Positions 63,011 through 64,000 of a stretch of 64,000 bases of DNA are shown here, in pieces. The notes under the pieces were generated by a model, which saw only the letters and a list, made by a program, of their open reading frames with translations, was not told where the DNA came from and searched no databases. Made by a program: the position numbers and the translations under genes. Positions within the stretch are counted from its first letter, which is position 1, and each line of letters begins with the position of its first letter. This stretch comes from JAXMAF01 sp046350555. Its GTDB lineage: Bacteria; Planctomycetota; Phycisphaerae; Phycisphaerales; SM1A02. The stretch is from positions 1-64,000 of the forward strand of contig JAXMAF010000018.1 of assembly GCA_046350555.1 (NCBI GenBank), written 5' to 3'.

Positions 63011-64000
63011 ATGAGCCATTCCCCCAGATTTGCGGCGCTCGTCGCCGCATGTACCCTCGTCGTCGCCGGTGCGGCCGCGGCCGATGACGGCGGCGTCGCG
63101 GCGTGCCCCGCGTCCGACCACAACTGCTTCACGACCGGCGGCGCGGGGTGCACACAGATCAACTGCTGCAACACCGTCTGCAACGTCGACGCGTTCTGCT
63201 GCGCCACCTCGTGGGACAGCCTCTGTGTGAACGAAGCCAACACCATGTGCACCAACTGCCCGAGCAGCGACCACAACTGCTTCAGCACCGGCGGCCCCGG
63301 TTGCAGCGACTACAACTGCTGCCTGGCGGTGTGCGACGTGGACAGCTTCTGCTGCACGACCTCATGGGACAGCATCTGCGCCGGCGAAGGCAGCACCATG
63401 TGCGACGGCTGCGGCGATCCGCAGGCCGGAACCTGCTGCGCCAGCCACGGCAACCCGTACTGCGACAATCGCACCTGCTGCAACCTCGTCTGCGCAATCG
63501 ACGGCTTCTGCTGCAGCACCTCCTGGGACAGCCTCTGTGTCGGCGAGGCGGCCGACTTCCCCGAATGCGGCTGCGCATGCGGCAAGGTCGACTTCGGCGT
63601 CACCCGCGACGACTTCGGCAACACCAACCCGTGCACCAACGGCACCACGCCGCTCAACACGCAGTACGTGAACCGGCGATCGATCGTCTTCGGTGCGGCC
63701 ACGGACCTCGGCACGCCACCGGCGGAGATCACCTCCGACGGAGCATGCGATCCATCGTGCCGCTCGGCCGGCGACCCGCCCTACTCGACCGACTGGTGGT
63801 GCCAGTTCCGGCTTCCCGCCGGGCCTGGGACACCCGGCGGACCCGCCGGCGTCACGACCTTCTCGGCCAACATCTGCTTCATCGACGGACCGGTCGGCGA
63901 GCTGGTCATGCAGGGATTCGACCAGTACGGCAACCTGGTCGCCCAAGGGTTCACCACCGGCACAGGGTCGCAGAACATCGGGATCACCGCACCCAGCGGC
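63011..64000 (+). CDS. Secreted cysteine-rich repeat protein, truncated by the window edge
   Basis: At least 330 residues, still open at position 64000. The signal peptide is at 1-24 (ALVAACTLVVAGAAAA). Three tandem cysteine-rich units of about 45-50 residues follow (about 30-80, 81-125, 126-180), each with the pattern NCC-x2-V-C-x-V/I-D-x-F-CC-x-T-SWDS-x-C-x-EA. A different domain then starts near 185 (CGCACGKVDFGVTRDDFGN) and reads beta-rich to the edge. AGGGAGA 9 bases before ATG 63011 supports the start. The CCxxxWDxxC unit is common in planctomycete secretomes; its function is unknown. Disulfide-stabilised surface or extracellular protein is the likely nature. Confidence 0.85.
   Translation, partial: MSHSPRFAALVAACTLVVAGAAAADDGGVAACPASDHNCFTTGGAGCTQINCCNTVCNVDAFCCATSWDSLCVNEANTMCTNCPSSDHNCFSTGGPGCSDYNCCLAVCDVDSFCCTTSWDSICAGEGSTMCDGCGDPQAGTCCASHGNPYCDNRTCCNLVCAIDGFCCSTSWDSLCVGEAADFPECGCACGKVDFGVTRDDFGNTNPCTNGTTPLNTQYVNRRSIVFGAATDLGTPPAEITSDGACDPSCRSAGDPPYSTDWWCQFRLPAGPGTPGGPAGVTTFSANICFIDGPVGELVMQGFDQYGNLVAQGFTTGTGSQNIGITAPSG

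Overview
The window looks like a chromosomal contig of a Phycisphaerae-type planctomycete, probably a metagenome-assembled genome. The reasons are very high GC, secreted proteins carrying the dockerin-like D-x-N-x-D-G-x-V-D-G-A-D-L / L-L-G-A-W-G signature, cysteine-rich repeat secretory proteins, ECF sigma factor plus WD40-kinase pairs, and Gram-negative envelope genes (lptB, many lipoproteins). I see no phage, transposase, CRISPR array, rRNA or tRNA.

Layout. 0-5.5 kb: a tiny lipoprotein (+), then a minus-strand block moaA, PEGA lipoprotein, lptB, DUF4870, CorC-type CBS protein, ybeY. 5.7-14 kb (+): nuoD, nuoE, a small unknown, nuoF, then a 1,463-aa NRPS-like enzyme (adenylation, carrier, six membrane helices, three soluble modules) shaped like epsilon-poly-lysine synthetase. 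14-17.2 kb: Fpg-type glycosylase, MgtE transporter, HdeD-like membrane protein. 17.2-24 kb (-): one translationally coupled operon coxB(-cyt c), coxA/coxC fusion, ctaG, small membrane protein, Rieske protein, cytochrome b-cytochrome c fusion, i.e. respiratory complexes III and IV together. 24.1-29.5 kb: sulfate/sulfite exporter-type permease with cysteine dioxygenase, an LssY_C protein, MauE-like and thioredoxin-like genes, a zinc-ribbon membrane protein. 29.6-36.6 kb: a beta-propeller di-haem cytochrome with dockerin-like tail, a class-C beta-lactamase-like hydrolase, a SpoIID-type protein. 36.7-45.2 kb: Uup-type ABC-F ATPase, a heavily frameshifted ABC exporter and phospholipase-D-like gene, a DUF1275-STAS fusion, a SulP transporter. 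45.2-52 kb: ECF sigma and WD40 kinase, then two secreted dockerin-like proteins. 52.3-57.2 kb: phosphoenolpyruvate synthase and a GH95-like fucosidase. 57.7-62.6 kb (-): an ECF sigma/anti-sigma/VIT-vWA operon. 63 kb to the edge: a cysteine-rich repeat protein truncated by the window.

The most unusual structure is a 105-bp dispersed repeat sitting at the 3' ends of several genes in sense orientation. Two tandem units lie in frame inside moaA and add 70 residues to the enzyme. Other repeats are a heptamer array before nuoF, a decamer array before the PEP synthase gene, and a large CCGCGGAGG inverted repeat between convergent genes at 57.2-57.7 kb. Many genes end in perfect GC-rich hairpins without a T tract.

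Several genes carry apparent frameshifts (mgtE, cytochrome b-c, MauE-like, ABC exporter, PLD, one ECF sigma, probably the fpg 3' end). They are densest at 40.1-41.8 kb, which suggests sequence errors at least as much as real decay. Gene identities below rest on motifs read by eye; no database search was possible.
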